Part shown: piece by piece, positions 46,909-55,083 of the stretch
Layout of the letters: each line of letters opens with the position of its first letter
Numbering within the stretch: position 1 is the first letter of the stretch
From: Alkaliphilus metalliredigens QYMF
Lineage (GTDB): Bacteria; Bacillota; Clostridia; Peptostreptococcales; Natronincolaceae
NCBI RefSeq assembly: GCF_000016985.1
Contig: NC_009633.1
Coordinates: 2,147,539 to 2,211,538, forward strand
DNA: 64,000 nucleotides
Reading direction: 5' to 3'
The notes under the pieces: generated by a model
Told to the model about the DNA's origin: nothing
Databases searched by the model: none
Seen by the model: only the letters and a program-made list of their open reading frames with translations
Made by a program: the position numbers and the translations under genes

Positions 46909-46954
46909 TAAGCGATCAACACAATTTAGTTTGCTAAATTGTGTTGATCGCTTA
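46909..46954. repeat. 21-bp perfect inverted repeat with 4-nt loop
   Basis: The arms 46909-46929 and 46934-46954 begin TAAGCGATCAACACAATTTA and are fully complementary around TTTG. No T-run follows. It is the only structured feature in the 490-bp gap 46775-47265, which otherwise shows nothing coding. Confidence 0.8.
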
Positions 46955-47265
46955 GTTGTTTCATCTAGGGAAAGCCTCCCTCCCTGTCTATGTATCAATA
47001 TTTGTAGGCAGTGTTCCTTCGCTAGCTGTGCTTGATTTAAATCTATTTTTGTCTGAGTTCCTTAATTCTGATCATTGGATAACCCTCTTTATTATGAATT
47101 TTTATACTGTACCACATAGAGTAGTAAATATACAGGATAATTTGTAGAAATATTTTTAATATTCTGCTGAATAACATCAAACCATGATGTATTATATAAA
47201 CAAACTACGCTACATAACCTAATGTATCACCACATAATATTAAAAAAAAGTGAGGGAGTGAGAGG

Positions 47266-47454
47266 GTGAGAAATAAGCTAATTTTTTTAAGGGGAAAGAG
47301 AACCCAATGTGAGGTGGGTAAATCAATTGGAATATCACAAAAGTATATGAGTGCACTAGAACTGGGGAAGCGAAACCCAAGTATTAGGATCATGCGAAGG
47401 TTTGAGGAGTATTTTGGTGTCAACATGAGGGAGTTGTTTTCTGATCTTTTTTAG
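47266..47454 (+). CDS. Small XRE-family HTH protein (phage-type)
   Basis: The 62-residue HTH protein reads FLRGKRTQCEVGKSIGISQKYMSALELGKRNPSIRIMRRFEEYFGVNMRELF. The start is GTG with GAGGGAGTGAGAGG upstream. It opens the phage-like replication module. Confidence 0.8.
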   Translation: MRNKLIFLRGKRTQCEVGKSIGISQKYMSALELGKRNPSIRIMRRFEEYFGVNMRELFSDLF

Positions 47455-47515
47455 GGAAACTTACAACAGAGAGTTGTTCAAACGGGAGGATAGACAAATA
47501 CGAGGAGGTGCTTAG

Positions 47516-47833
47516 GTGGATCCATTGGTCAATAATTATTGTGCACTGTTTGAAGTGATTTTAAAAGATCAGGAAGACATACCAGATTTAGTCCTACTGA
47601 AATACGGATTACTTAGATTTTCACCACAGGAAATGGATAAAATTATAATTTTAGAAATGAAGCGTCTATATGTGGAAGAAAAGATGACCTATAGAGAGAT
47701 TGCAAAGTTATTTGACTTTAGTAATTCTGGTGTTTACAGAAAATTAAAAAAATGGGAGGAAGATAATGTAAAAGAGATCATTCTGCATCAGGATGAGAAG
47801 AAAGCGTATACACTAAAATGTTCGTTAACATGA
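47516..47833 (+). CDS. HTH protein of the phage-like module (sigma-like)
   Basis: The 105-residue protein carries a C-terminal HTH (MKRLYVEEKMTYREIAKLFDFSNSGVYRKLKKWEED) like sigma-70 region 4 or resolvase-type HTHs. The start is GTG with GAGGAGGTG. Position before the replication genes suggests an early regulator; I cannot name it. Confidence 0.65.
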   Translation: MDPLVNNYCALFEVILKDQEDIPDLVLLKYGLLRFSPQEMDKIIILEMKRLYVEEKMTYREIAKLFDFSNSGVYRKLKKWEEDNVKEIILHQDEKKAYTLKCSLT

Positions 47834-47962
47834 TAACCCTTAGTGCTAAAGATTGAGGTGCTTAAAGCTATATTGCAATGAAATGAAGAACGGAGAGGCG
47901 TACTGTCTTTTTGTCAAGCTCAAGAAGACAATCTCTCTCTGGGTAGGAGGTAGAGAAAACAA

Positions 47963-48814
47963 ATGAGTCAAGGATGGATCAGTCTTCATCGGAAAATAAA
48001 GGAGCATGCCATCTATCAGGAAACACGAAAGTTTTCAAAGTTTGAGGCATGGGTAGACATACTTCTAAGAGCCAATCATAGTGAACGTGAATTTATAGTG
48101 GGATATCAAAAGGTCAAGGTGAATAGAGGAGGACTTTTTACCTCTATTATGGGACTTGGAAATCAATGGGGGTGGTCCCGTAAAAAGACAAAAAAATTTC
48201 TTGATTATTTACATAAGGAACAGATGATTGCATTTAAAAGCACATCAAAATATACATCAATTGATATCCTTAATTATGAGAAATACCAGGGGGTGGAGGA
48301 TTTGGAATCCGTAAATAAAGACGAGAAAAGAACATCAGATGCACATCAACAGCACATCAATAGCACATCAGATGCACATCAAAAGGACATCAATAAAACA
48401 TCAATGGCACATGAAAAGAACACAAACAATAATGTAAATAATGAAAACAATGTAAACAATGTAAATAATGATAAACAAAAAAAGACAACAAGTAAAGAAG
48501 GCTATAGTCAGGACTTTGAAGCCTTTTGGGAGTGCTATCCCCGAAAGATTGAAAAGCTTAGAGCCTATCGTTGCTACAAACAGCGAATTAAAGAAGGATA
48601 CACACCACTGCAGCTTCTGAGGGCTGTCACCGCATACAGCCAGAAGATAAAAAAAGAAAAGACAGACCTACGCTACATCAAGCATTGTAGCACATTCTTA
48701 GGAAGGGACAAGCCCTTTGTAGACTATTTGGGGGGAGGCAAGGATCATGGAATCAATAGCAAGTCTATTGAAGAGTACAGAAATACCTATGATGGAATCG
48801 GATTTAAGCTGTGA
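47963..48814 (+). CDS. Phage-type replication initiation protein (O/DnaD-like)
   Basis: The 283-residue protein has an N-terminal winged-helix part (GWISLHRKIKEHAIYQETRKFSKFEAWVDILLRANH ... WGWSRKKTKKFLDYL). A low-complexity linker has repeats of a DAHQ-type unit and Asn-rich stretches. A C-terminal helical domain (FEAFWECYPRKIEKLRAYRCYKQRIKEGY ... YIKHCSTFLGRDKPFVDYL) is typical of phage replisome organisers. It overlaps the loader gene by 68 nt. It should bind the phage origin and recruit the loader. Confidence 0.8.
   Translation: MSQGWISLHRKIKEHAIYQETRKFSKFEAWVDILLRANHSEREFIVGYQKVKVNRGGLFTSIMGLGNQWGWSRKKTKKFLDYLHKEQMIAFKSTSKYTSIDILNYEKYQGVEDLESVNKDEKRTSDAHQQHINSTSDAHQKDINKTSMAHEKNTNNNVNNENNVNNVNNDKQKKTTSKEGYSQDFEAFWECYPRKIEKLRAYRCYKQRIKEGYTPLQLLRAVTAYSQKIKKEKTDLRYIKHCSTFLGRDKPFVDYLGGGKDHGINSKSIEEYRNTYDGIGFKL
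48331..48480 (+). repeat. Tandem-like repeats in the linker of the replication protein
   Basis: CACATCA-based units recur about every 12-15 bp through 48420. AATGTAAAT/AATGTAAAC units follow. Such arrays can slip in multiples of three without breaking the frame; phage origins also often lie inside this gene. Confidence 0.6.
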
Positions 48815-49589
48815 AATATGCCCAAACTGTGGTACCAAGCAGATCATGGTTTTAGAGATACTGGGGAGGTCAAGAAAGGTGCATGTACGTTGCCAATGTA
48901 AGAGTGAGATCTATGAGCAAGAGCGGAAAGATGAAAGACAAAAACAACAGCAACACAGACTAGAAAGACTCAGAAGCTATAGTCTCATGGATGAAAAATT
49001 TAGACACTGTACCTTTGAAAACTGGAACAGGACGAAGGAGAATGAAAAGCTCTATCGATTAGGCAAGAAGTACTGTGATGAATGGTCTAGACTCAAATCA
49101 GAGAATGTAGGGCTGTTACTTTGGGGGCCTCCTGGTACAGGGAAAACGTATTTGAGTTCATGCATCGCCAATACCCTTTTAGAGGAGCTGATTCCTGTTA
49201 TCGCCATTAGTAGTATCGGGATACTGAATCGCATTAAATCTACCTATGGCTCCTATGGACAAGAAGGAGAGGTAGAAATCATCAACTCTATGAAGAATGC
49301 TGCCCTCTTAGTACTAGATGATTTGGGGGCTGAAAATAATACGGAATGGAGCCAGGAAAAGCTCTATGAAATGATCGATAGCCGCTATCGACTAGAAAAA
49401 CCTATGATCGTCACCACAAACCTAAGCCTCCAGCAACTGAAAAATAAACTAACGGGAAGAGATGGGGTGAGTCGTACATACGATCGACTAATGGAAATGT
49501 GCATACCAGTAGAAGTACAGGACACTTCGAAAAGAGCCGAAGCAGGCAGGGGAAAGACAATGCTACTAAGGTCCTTGTTACAGGAGTAA
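48747..49589 (+). CDS. DnaC-like replicative helicase loader
   Basis: The 280-residue protein has an N-terminal zinc finger (CEICPNCG, then C-x-C in VRCQCK) and an AAA+ core: Walker A LLWGPPGTGKT near residue 127, Walker B LLVLDDLGAE near 190, sensor region IVTTNLSLQQL. It loads the host helicase at the phage origin. The start may also be the ATG further in. It closes the replication module and is followed by a terminator. Confidence 0.88.
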   Translation: MESIASLLKSTEIPMMESDLSCEICPNCGTKQIMVLEILGRSRKVHVRCQCKSEIYEQERKDERQKQQQHRLERLRSYSLMDEKFRHCTFENWNRTKENEKLYRLGKKYCDEWSRLKSENVGLLLWGPPGTGKTYLSSCIANTLLEELIPVIAISSIGILNRIKSTYGSYGQEGEVEIINSMKNAALLVLDDLGAENNTEWSQEKLYEMIDSRYRLEKPMIVTTNLSLQQLKNKLTGRDGVSRTYDRLMEMCIPVEVQDTSKRAEAGRGKTMLLRSLLQE

Positions 49590-49624
49590 ATGGGAGAAGC
49601 CAAAAGGTGAATATGGAAGAAGTG

Positions 49625-49657
49625 AGCTGGAGAGAACATCCAGCTTTCTTCTTTTCA
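49625..49657 (+). terminator. Terminator after the helicase loader
   Basis: AGCTGG (49625-49630) and CCAGCT (49640-49645) form a stem followed by TTCTTCTTTT. Confidence 0.75.
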
Positions 49658-49674
49658 ATTTTTATGGTAATGAT

Positions 49675-49702
49675 GAAGGATTTGGTAAATTTATGTAGAA
49701 GA
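49675..49702 (+). repeat. Left copy of the 28-bp direct repeat flanking the island
   Basis: The copy shares TTGGTAAATTTATGTAGAAG with 63261-63280. Over 28 bp (GAAGG start) 26 bases are identical to 63254-63281. The two copies enclose 13.6 kb with the cassette array. Confidence 0.7.
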
Positions 49703-49915
49703 AGAAGGTGATGGTAAAGTCCCTTACGATTCAATGCCTTAATAGATTACTAAGTCATAACATGAATTAGTAAGGAGATCTGGAGACTAAATTATTCAAC
49801 GTAGTAGGAAGGCTATTGGGGTTTGAGTCTAGGGTAGTAGATAAGGAGTATTAGCGAAGTCGGTTCAGGAACACCTAAAATCCGAGTGTATTACCAACGT
49901 GTTAGGAATATAAGA

Positions 49916-49929
49916 GTTATCTGCAATCC
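49916..49929 (+). repeat. Cassette 1 start, complementary to its attC R'' side
   Basis: GTTATCTGCAATCC matches the reverse complement of GGACAGCATATAAC (50610-50623) at 11 of 14 positions. This marks the left edge of the first cassette. Confidence 0.6.
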
Positions 49930-50110
49930 TTAGCATAATGTTGTGCTAAATTTTGTTTTGATATTGAGAAAAGGAATAAGCGTAAAAAGAAATAATGTTT
50001 ATTGGATGAATTATACACGATATACTTAATAAATTTTTCAAATCAACAAGTGTAGAAAAGGGTAATTAGTTTTCTTGTTGTTCTTAACAAAATTTATAGG
50101 AGGATGAATG

Positions 50111-50518
50111 ATGATTAATGGAATTAATCATATTACATTTGCTGTATCAGATTTAGAAAAATCGGTGGAATTTTATGTGGATCTATTAGAGCTTAGATTG
50201 GTTGGAAAATGGGATAAAGGAGCGTACTTATTAGCCGGGAACCAGTGGGTTGCCCTCAATGTTGATGATGCAGTAACTTTAGAGACCAAATCAGATTATA
50301 CACATATTTCGTTCAATGTCTTATCTACAGATTTTAAAAAAATGAAAGATAAGCTTGAAAGTGCAGGTGTAAAGTCTTTCAAGGAAAATTCATCAGAAGG
50401 AGATTCATTTTATTTTCTTGATCCAGATGGACACAAATTGGAATTACATTACAATAATTTAGAAGATAGGTTGAAGTGGGTCAGGGAAAATGGTTGGTTA
50501 ACATTTGAACTTTACTAG
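50111..50518 (+). CDS. FosA-like fosfomycin thiol transferase (glyoxalase/VOC fold)
   Basis: The 135-residue VOC protein has the metal ligands His7 (INHITF), His65 (YTHISF) and Glu111 (LELHY). It has the potassium-loop region NSSEGDSFYFLDPDGH, which resembles FosA (NRSEGDSFYFLDPDGH) more than FosB. FosA-type enzymes open fosfomycin with glutathione and need Mn and K ions; the thiol used here is uncertain because clostridia usually lack glutathione. The start is ATG at 50111 with AGGAGG. It is the only gene of the first attC-like cassette. Confidence 0.85.
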   Translation: MINGINHITFAVSDLEKSVEFYVDLLELRLVGKWDKGAYLLAGNQWVALNVDDAVTLETKSDYTHISFNVLSTDFKKMKDKLESAGVKSFKENSSEGDSFYFLDPDGHKLELHYNNLEDRLKWVRENGWLTFELY

Positions 50519-50616
50519 AGAAGAAATAACGTGCTGAGAACTTTTTTTGAATACGTTATAAAGGAATTATAGGATTGGCTTGGCAAAAAGCAAAGGATCT
50601 TGTGTTTGCGGACAGC

Positions 50617-50766
50617 ATATAACAAGCTATTCCCACAAGGGTGCAAGAAGTACAGTCATGGAGCAAGGTCAGAGCACCACACCTCCTCACTGGGTGGCAA
50701 GCACCGCCAAGGGGTATTCCTTTGGGGTCCAGTTCGAAGGTGCCGGGAATGGCAGAAACGTTATAT
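50617..50766 (+). repeat. attC-like site A (150 bp)
   Basis: R'' ATATAAC, spacer AA, L'' GCTATTCCC (50626-50634); then L' GGGAATGGC (50745-50753), spacer AGAAAC, R' GTTATAT (50760-50766). The internal part has CACTGGGTGGCAAGCACC and GGGGTCCAGTTCG, conserved in sites B and E1. It separates the FosA-like and CPBP cassettes. Confidence 0.8.
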
Positions 50767-50830
50767 GACATAGGGGGCAAAACGCCGTTTAGATGCAAAA
50801 AATTATAGCTTTGACAAAGGGGAGATATAA

Positions 50831-51499
50831 TTGTACTTTTTAGCAATATTAACTATTATGTATTTAACTTTTATGCTCGTACTTAATTATAAGTTTTTTG
50901 AGTTTATTGCGAGATATAACAAGCAATCTAGCAATAAACTAAAAAAATACAATTTACATATATGGTGTGGGATTATTTTAGTAATTAGCATTATGAATCC
51001 GATTTCTTTTTATATGAGGATCCCAAAACAAACAATACCTATTTTTGAAATACTTCTTATACTTTTAGCAATGATTCCATTTATGCTTAAATCTGGTTAC
51101 AAGCCACAAAAAGATTTTAAGGGAATAACCAAATTTTGTATTGTTTTTCCCATTGGAGAAGAAATATTATTCAGAGGAATTATTCTGTCATTAGCTACCT
51201 ACTTAGTTGGGAGCAGAGCTATTTATATACCAATCCCCATCCTAAAGGGGGTTACATTGCAGGTGTTTTTATCTGCTATATGTTTTGGTATAACTCATTT
51301 TCAGTATTTTGGATTTAAATTTAATAATGCAACGATAAATAAAGTACTATTTGCTTTTGTATTCGGGCTGTTCACTGGCAATCTTGTAGAGATTAATGGC
51401 TCAATAATATATTCTATAATATTTCATATTATTGCAAATAGTGGAGCAACCTTATATTATTTAAAGAACTCAAATAACAATAAGGTAGATACTTTATAG
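50831..51499 (+). CDS. CPBP-family intramembrane metalloprotease
   Basis: The 222-residue protein has six to seven membrane segments and the CPBP/Abi motifs IGEEILFRGIIL near residue 112 (EExxxR), FGITHFQ near 155 and a final HIIANS. The family includes prenyl-protein processing and bacteriocin-immunity proteins. The start is TTG with GGGGAGA. It is the only gene in cassette 2. Confidence 0.85.
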   Translation: MYFLAILTIMYLTFMLVLNYKFFEFIARYNKQSSNKLKKYNLHIWCGIILVISIMNPISFYMRIPKQTIPIFEILLILLAMIPFMLKSGYKPQKDFKGITKFCIVFPIGEEILFRGIILSLATYLVGSRAIYIPIPILKGVTLQVFLSAICFGITHFQYFGFKFNNATINKVLFAFVFGLFTGNLVEINGSIIYSIIFHIIANSGATLYYLKNSNNNKVDTL

Positions 51500-51596
51500 A
51501 GCGTGGAGATGAGATATTAATTATTTTAAGTAAATAATTATTGATAAAAATGGATGGTTGACATTCGTCAACCTTAAATTGGTAGCCCCCTACAAC

Positions 51597-51745
51597 ATAT
51601 AACAATACATTTGCATAAGGGTGCCAGCAGCACGTTTTTAGGGAGAGGTCAGGCACCACACTCTTCTCACTGGGTGCAAGCACCGCCAGGAGTGAAGGTC
51701 AAGAGGGTCCAGTTCGAAGGCGTTGCAAATGCCGGACCGTTATAC
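51597..51745 (+). repeat. attC-like site B (149 bp)
   Basis: R'' ATATAAC, AA, L'' TACATTTGC (51606-51614); L' GCAAATGCC (51725-51733), GGACC, R' GTTATAC (51739-51745). The middle shares the CACTGGGTGCAAGCACCGCC and GGGTCCAGTTCGAAGG blocks with site A, whereas the L arms differ but remain complementary. The 19 bp GCCCCCTACAACATATAAC here match the complement of the cassette 2 start at 16 of 19. Confidence 0.82.
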
Positions 51746-51807
51746 GCCATTGTCATTAGGAGTAACTACAAAATATATGGTGATTAATAATATAAAAAGG
51801 AGAGGTT

Positions 51808-52698
51808 ATGAAAAAGCTCAAATTATTTATAAGTCTTATTATATTAATAATATTAGTATTTTTATTCCTATTAAAAGGCATTTGGGTTATGAATGATAAA
51901 TACGATGTTACAAGAAATGATATTCCATGGTGGTATGAGTATAATAATTTTTCAATGAAGGTAAGCCGGGAAGATATTAAAAGAAGTGTTATCGTAGCAG
52001 TTGTTGATACTGGAGTATCCAATGAAAATTTTCCTTATTCCAATATTATCGCGGGTTATAATGCCATAGACGGTAGCACTAATACTAAAGATACACATGG
52101 ACATGGAAAAGTACTAGCTCATCTTATCGCCTCTCCCCAAATAGGGATAAATCCTTATGCTAATATATTACCAGTGAAGGTTAGAAAGAGTATGCTGGAT
52201 AAACCAGAGATTGTGTCAGAGGGCATTATATGGGCTGTTAACCAAGGTGTAGATATTATAAATTTGAGTATTGGGAAAGAACCTATCAACAATAAATCGT
52301 ATGAGGGATATCGAGAAGGTGTAGAATATGCTCTGAAAGAAGGAAAATTGTTAATAGCCTCAGCTGGAACTAATGGAAATAAATTATTCTATCCTGCTGC
52401 TTTTGAAGGAGTAATTTCAGTAGCTGGTCTAGATAGAAACTTGAACTATAGATCAAATATAGACGTAGAAGATATTGATATATTTGCTGTTGATACAAAC
52501 GATAAAGTAAGTTCTAGCTTCCCAACAGCAATTGTTTCGGGTGCAGTATCCTTGATAATGGCCTTGGATGAAGACCTATCTCCACAGGAAGCAATGAGGA
52601 TTATTTTGAAGAAGGCAGATACTATTTATATCAATGGGAAAAGTGCCAAATTGCTTAACCTAGATAGAGCAATAGAATTCATAAAATCAACGGTCTAA
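51808..52698 (+). CDS. Membrane-anchored subtilisin-like serine protease (S8 family)
   Basis: The 296-residue protein has an N-terminal membrane anchor (LFISLIILIILVFLFLLKGIW). The catalytic Asp lies in VAVVDTGVS and the His in DTHGHGKVLAHLIA. The nucleophile region is unusual: the normal GTSMAAP is SSSFPTA, so the Ser may be kept but the surroundings are changed. It may process an extracellular or membrane partner. It is the only gene of cassette 3. AAAGGAGAGG precedes the ATG. Confidence 0.8.
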   Translation: MKKLKLFISLIILIILVFLFLLKGIWVMNDKYDVTRNDIPWWYEYNNFSMKVSREDIKRSVIVAVVDTGVSNENFPYSNIIAGYNAIDGSTNTKDTHGHGKVLAHLIASPQIGINPYANILPVKVRKSMLDKPEIVSEGIIWAVNQGVDIINLSIGKEPINNKSYEGYREGVEYALKEGKLLIASAGTNGNKLFYPAAFEGVISVAGLDRNLNYRSNIDVEDIDIFAVDTNDKVSSSFPTAIVSGAVSLIMALDEDLSPQEAMRIILKKADTIYINGKSAKLLNLDRAIEFIKSTV

Positions 52699-52723
52699 TA
52701 AAATAATAAATCAAATTAGTAAC

Positions 52724-52820
52724 GGCGTATAACATTTAGTGGTGTATCAGATGTTAAGCATAAAAAAATTCCCGTTTAAACGAGAATTCAGTGCTCAATT
52801 TCTGATACACCTTGTTGAAC
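52724..52820 (+). repeat. attC-like site G
   Basis: GGCGTATAAC (52724-52733) is the exact complement of GTTATACGCC at the start of the cassette (51739-51748). The arms GGTGTATCAG (52741-52750) and CTGATACACC (52802-52811) and an inner ATTC-CGTTTAAACG-GAAT hairpin follow. The end is GTTGAAC (52814-52820). Confidence 0.7.
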
Positions 52821-52925
52821 GATAGCCGCGGGGGAACCTATGGAGATTCAATCTATTACTTTCTTTACAATTTTCATGTTCAATAGATTTTAACCTTTGC
52901 ACTTATGGATACCATTTGAATATTT

Positions 52926-53228
52926 TCAATATATAACCAGAAAGAAATCATAATGCCCCCTCCCCAAAGGAGGATTAAAAAAAAACATGCAGTTAGTAAA
53001 AAAATAAGAAGTATCAACCATGGCTAAAACTAGATCATGCTGTGAAAGCATATAACCTTTTTTACAGTGAGGACATAAGTGAATATTAGTTCCCATCATT
53101 TTAACAAGGAGCTGAGCAGAGGTTAATAATTCAACAATAGGTTGAACTCTTCCTGTTAAAAGCGTAATCAATTTCTTGCGATTGTTTTCTTCCAACTGTT
53201 CATTGACTTGAGCAGTTTCTTTTTTCAC
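52926..53228 (-). CDS. Small zinc-ribbon-containing hypothetical protein
   Basis: The 100-residue product starts at a GTG with AGGAGGTGA upstream. It has a helical N-terminal part (EENNRKKLITLLTGRVQPIVELLTSAQ) and CPHCKKGYM, one half of a zinc ribbon resembling transposase tails. No second CxxC is visible, so it may be a remnant. It lies in the reverse-oriented cassette 4. Confidence 0.5.
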   Translation of the reverse strand: MKKETAQVNEQLEENNRKKLITLLTGRVQPIVELLTSAQLLVKMMGTNIHLCPHCKKGYMLSQHDLVLAMVDTSYFFTNCMFFFNPPLGRGHYDFFLVIY

Positions 53229-53294
53229 AAAATCACCTCCTTTTTTTGCATACAAAAATACCCTTGAAATTAATCAAGAGTCTTGTGGTAAGTA

Positions 53295-53636
53295 TTATAT
53301 ATTAACTTCAACAATTCTGTTTACTATTCTAATCGCATCTTCTTGAGCAGTCTCACCAATTTTTCTAAACAACTTGTCATAACCAACATTATGTAACTTG
53401 TGTGTTTTGACATAAGACTTTTTGTCCAAGGCCGCTTGTTTCCACTTGTTGATAGGTTCTTTATACTGGTCGAAGTATGTCGGGGGTCGCTTGGGTGAAG
53501 ATTTAGTAATTTCAGCGATGGTGTACAATTTAGATTCAGAAAGATGATTAACAAGGAAAACTGGTCTATTTTTAGCAACATGTGGGTTATCATCAAAGGC
53601 AATTCGTACTAAATATAAATCTCCAAAATTATCCAT
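53295..53636 (-). CDS. PemK/MazF-like toxin
   Basis: The 113-residue protein resembles type II PemK/MazF endoribonuclease toxins: DLYLVRIAFDDNPHVAKNRPVFLVN at the N-terminus and KTHKLHNVGYDKLFRKIGETAQEDAIRIVN at the C-terminus, with a larger middle insert. It starts one base from the stop of the upstream small gene, the usual toxin-antitoxin coupling. The pair reads against the direction of the other cassette genes. Confidence 0.75.
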   Translation of the reverse strand: MDNFGDLYLVRIAFDDNPHVAKNRPVFLVNHLSESKLYTIAEITKSSPKRPPTYFDQYKEPINKWKQAALDKKSYVKTHKLHNVGYDKLFRKIGETAQEDAIRIVNRIVEVNI

Positions 53637-53866
53637 TATTTATTGTCATCATCCTCATTTTGATACCATTGAACATGTTCGGGATTTTTTTTGCTCAAAC
53701 TAATTATTCCATTTTTTCCGCCAAGAATCTTTGTTTTACTCGAAATTTTGTCTAAACACTCTTGTAGACTTAGACAGTCCTCTCTTAATGCTTCCATATT
53801 ATCATCCCCCTTGATCGTTTCATCTTTTGTATGTGAATCTAAATTGTTTATATTGTTCTTATTCAC
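53636..53866 (-). CDS. Putative antitoxin for the PemK/MazF-like toxin
   Basis: The small acidic protein of up to 76 residues overlaps the toxin start by one base. A likely start is the internal ATG giving MEALREDCLSLQECLDKI, preceded by AAGGGGGATGAT. The C-terminus is acidic (QNEDDDNK), as in many antitoxins. No DNA-binding domain is evident. Confidence 0.6.
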   Translation of the reverse strand: MNKNNINNLDSHTKDETIKGDDNMEALREDCLSLQECLDKISSKTKILGGKNGIISLSKKNPEHVQWYQNEDDDNK

Positions 53867-54065
53867 ATTATATCACTCCCGATCCGCTTAAATCAATTAT
53901 AAGTAAACTTTTTTCCAAATTTATACAATATATTATTGATAATAAATGAATATGTTTAATCATGATGACATATAATTACATATTTTGTAGAATTTACTGT
54001 ATGAACATGGTAAAATAAAGAAAACAGGACAGTGGAGGTAAAAATTTTCAACTATGTGGGACATC

Positions 54066-54159
54066 GGCTAACAATGTATTACCATTCGCTACGCACATTC
54101 ACTCTGATTAGGGTAGGTTCTATGGGTGAGTGAACGTTGGTAATACTGGGACGTTACCC
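54066..54159 (+). repeat. attC-like site C (94 bp)
   Basis: R'' GGCTAAC, then GTATTACCA (54076-54084), inner TTCACTC (54098-54104) with GAGTGAA (54128-54134), L' TGGTAATAC (54138-54146), spacer TGGGAC, R' GTTACCC (54153-54159). The whole forms an imperfect hairpin with spacers like those of sites E2 and F. It begins CTAACAAT, as many integron attC sites do. Confidence 0.78.
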
Positions 54160-54320
54160 GACTCAGAAAAAAGTTTTTCTTGTATGTTAACAGGAATTTC
54201 AATAAATTTTTGATTTCAATCGCTAAGAGATACTTATAGCTATTTATTAGAATGAGCATATATTAAGTATTAATAAAAGTATATTTCAAATAGATTAAGT
54301 GTTGAAAAGGAGTTATGACT

Positions 54321-54983
54321 ATGAAAGTTTGTCCAGAGTGTTATAGTGATAATGTTGAGAGAACGTCGTCTATAGGCGCACGTTTGTTTATTTGTATTTT
54401 TCTATTATTTATTCCCTTCGGCATATTTATTTGTTGGATTCCATTTGTGTTTCCTCATAGATTTATATGTAAAGTTTGTGGTAAAGATGACAAAGAAGAG
54501 ATGATGGTTGCTATAGACTGGCGTGAGAGTGAGATTTTGTTGGAAAATCAAAAGACATTAGAGAATAACTTAAGACCTAAATTTGACAGGTGGTTCAATT
54601 TTGAAGATAGCCTTTATAAGATTGTTAAAGCCAGAGGATATCTCTTATTGTTGAAAGTAACAAAAAACAATATAGAAACATTACTTATTAAGGAGTATTC
54701 ATCGGATACAAATATAATAAAAACAACAAGTAGCTTAAGTAATAAATTTAAAGCACTTAAAACTAATAGTGCTGCAAATAACTCTATGAATAATAGTGGA
54801 TATAATTCTTCTATCTATGATTCTATAATAAATAAAATGATTCTTACACCTATTGGCAATGAGCTGATTACTGAAGAAGAGTTTGATTCGTTTAAAAAAG
54901 GGATAGATAACTTATTCCATTTCTTAGAAAGTAATCAATTACTGATAGAACCAATAGAAGTTTCTATAAATCAGCGTACTTGA
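54321..54983 (+). CDS. Zinc-ribbon membrane protein of unknown function
   Basis: The 220-residue protein begins with a split zinc ribbon, CPEC at residue 4 and CKVC near residue 53. A membrane segment (LFICIFLLFIPFGIFICWIPFVF) is inserted between the two knuckles. The rest is soluble, with an Asn/Ser-rich linker. The ATG at 54321 has AAAGGAG 8 nt upstream. It is the single gene of cassette 5. Confidence 0.65.
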   Translation: MKVCPECYSDNVERTSSIGARLFICIFLLFIPFGIFICWIPFVFPHRFICKVCGKDDKEEMMVAIDWRESEILLENQKTLENNLRPKFDRWFNFEDSLYKIVKARGYLLLLKVTKNNIETLLIKEYSSDTNIIKTTSSLSNKFKALKTNSAANNSMNNSGYNSSIYDSIINKMILTPIGNELITEEEFDSFKKGIDNLFHFLESNQLLIEPIEVSINQRT

Positions 54984-55083
54984 ATTTAATAGAATTATTA
55001 GGCATAAATGAGAAAAATTACTTAAGTAGCATAATTCAGTTCAAAACAATAGAATGTATACTATTTGAGTAATATCTGACATC

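Noticed and set aside
46823..47147. Two overlapping short plus-strand frames
   Set aside because: They run through the perfect hairpin, have no ribosome sites and unlikely composition.
48331..48480. CRISPR array
   Set aside because: The repeats are short, in frame, and part of a coding linker; no spacer structure and no cas genes are present.
49746..49772. attI or further attC site before the first cassette
   Set aside because: TTACTAA and TTAGTAA form a small hairpin around a GTCATAAC segment, but no matching R/L layout could be built. The gap 49.7-49.9 kb is left unexplained.
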